Below are positions 5,922 through 6,321 of a DNA stretch of 6,321 bases, in pieces (positions within the stretch are counted from its first letter, which is position 1; every line of letters begins with the position of its first letter). Origin of the DNA: Betaproteobacteria bacterium HGW-Betaproteobacteria-20 (GTDB lineage: Bacteria > Pseudomonadota > Gammaproteobacteria > Burkholderiales > Methylophilaceae); NCBI GenBank assembly GCA_002842195.1, contig PHCL01000086.1, positions 1 to 6,321 of the forward strand, written 5' to 3'. Both the position numbers and the translations under genes were made by a program. The notes under the pieces were generated by a model. The model did not search any database and was not told the DNA's origin. It saw only the letters and a program-made list of their open reading frames with translations.

Positions 5922-6321
5922 TGTTTTCAGCCATGTTAGGTGAGGCCTGGCGCGCCATGGGCGCCAACCGCTTGCGTACTTTTCTTACCATGCTAGGCAT
6001 GGTCATCGGGGTAGGCTCGGTGGTGCTGATGATGGCTGTTGGGCAAGGCGCAGAAGCGTCTGTTAAACAATCTATCAACGCCATGGGCAGCAATCTATTT
6101 ATCGTGCTTTCCGGTTCCTCAACTTCAAGTGGCGCAAGGTCCGGCAGTGGCAACACCCAAACACTGACCATAAACGATGCAAATGCGATTGGCGAATTAG
6201 ATGGCGTTAGCAGTGCGGCACCCGTCAGTTCAGGCAATGCGCAAATAGTGTTTGGCGGTAATAATTGGAGTACCAGCATTATTGGCACGACTCCAAGCTA
6301 TTTAGATATTCGTGCATGGGA
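5921..6321 (+). CDS. MacB-type ABC transporter permease, N-terminal part (runs off right edge)
   Basis: The frame opens at the ATG overlapping the ATPase stop (TAATG) and stays open for 133 codons to the window end. The N-terminus has the MacB permease signature: EAWRAMGANRLRTFLTMLGM, then a hydrophobic helix at about 22-44 ending in AVGQGAEASV. A periplasmic domain follows: INAMGSNLFIVLSG, a Ser/Gly-rich loop at about 68-80, then TLTINDANAI and VSSAAPVSSG. This matches the MacB core domain that extends from the first membrane helix. Three further C-terminal membrane helices would be expected beyond the window. A GAGG Shine-Dalgarno lies 10 nt upstream. With the ATPase chain it should form the mechanotransmission-type inner-membrane pump of the tripartite exporter. 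Confidence 0.93.
   Translation, partial: MFSAMLGEAWRAMGANRLRTFLTMLGMVIGVGSVVLMMAVGQGAEASVKQSINAMGSNLFIVLSGSSTSSGARSGSGNTQTLTINDANAIGELDGVSSAAPVSSGNAQIVFGGNNWSTSIIGTTPSYLDIRAW

Noticed and set aside
5899..6288. 129-codon minus-strand open frame at the right edge
   Set aside because: It is antisense to the clear MacB-type permease N-terminus and has no recognisable features of its own.
5196..6321. Frameshifted macB pseudogene
   Set aside because: Both halves have intact domain ends, their own Shine-Dalgarno sequences and a clean TAATG junction like the other junctions in the operon, so a true two-gene arrangement is more likely.

Overview
The window holds two complete or partial transport operons that face away from each other across a 289-bp intergenic region. 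All the recognisable proteins belong to Gram-negative envelope families: an MCE/Mla lipid transporter and a MacAB-TolC-like tripartite exporter. This implies a bacterium with an outer membrane. The STAS-MlaE fusion, the moderate base composition with an AT-rich spacer, and the style of the outer-membrane protein suggest a proteobacterium, probably beta or gamma. That placement is an inference; no rRNA or marker gene is present.

Minus strand, 2190 down to 1: three tightly packed genes. First comes an MlaE-type permease with a fused N-terminal STAS domain, then an MlaF-type ATPase whose start overlaps the permease stop (ATGA), then an MlaD-type MCE protein that runs off the left edge after 95 codons. 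Together they would form an inner-membrane ABC complex moving phospholipid or another hydrophobic lipid between the inner membrane and the periplasmic or outer-membrane side. A strong promoter-like element (perfect TATAAT on the minus strand) lies just upstream of the permease.

Intergenic region, 2191-2479: it contains the mla promoter, a small perfect inverted repeat next to the -35 box, several GACT-containing motifs, and four consecutive 13-bp AT-rich repeats (2404-2455) ending 24 bp before the start of the next gene. I see no credible gene in it.

Plus strand, 2480 to 6321: four overlapping genes. They encode a TolC/OEP-family outer-membrane channel (TTG start), a MacA-like periplasmic adaptor, a MacB/LolD-type ATPase, and a separate MacB-type permease cut by the right edge after 133 codons. 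Every junction overlaps by 1 or 4 nt, so this is almost certainly one translationally coupled operon encoding a complete tripartite exporter. Its ATPase and permease are separate chains, unlike E. coli MacB.

The gene families are all known. The least explained item is the 13-bp tandem repeat block in front of the exporter operon. The divergent pairing of a lipid-trafficking system with a tripartite exporter is also worth a conservation check. I found no mobile element, CRISPR array, tRNA, rRNA or convincing terminator.
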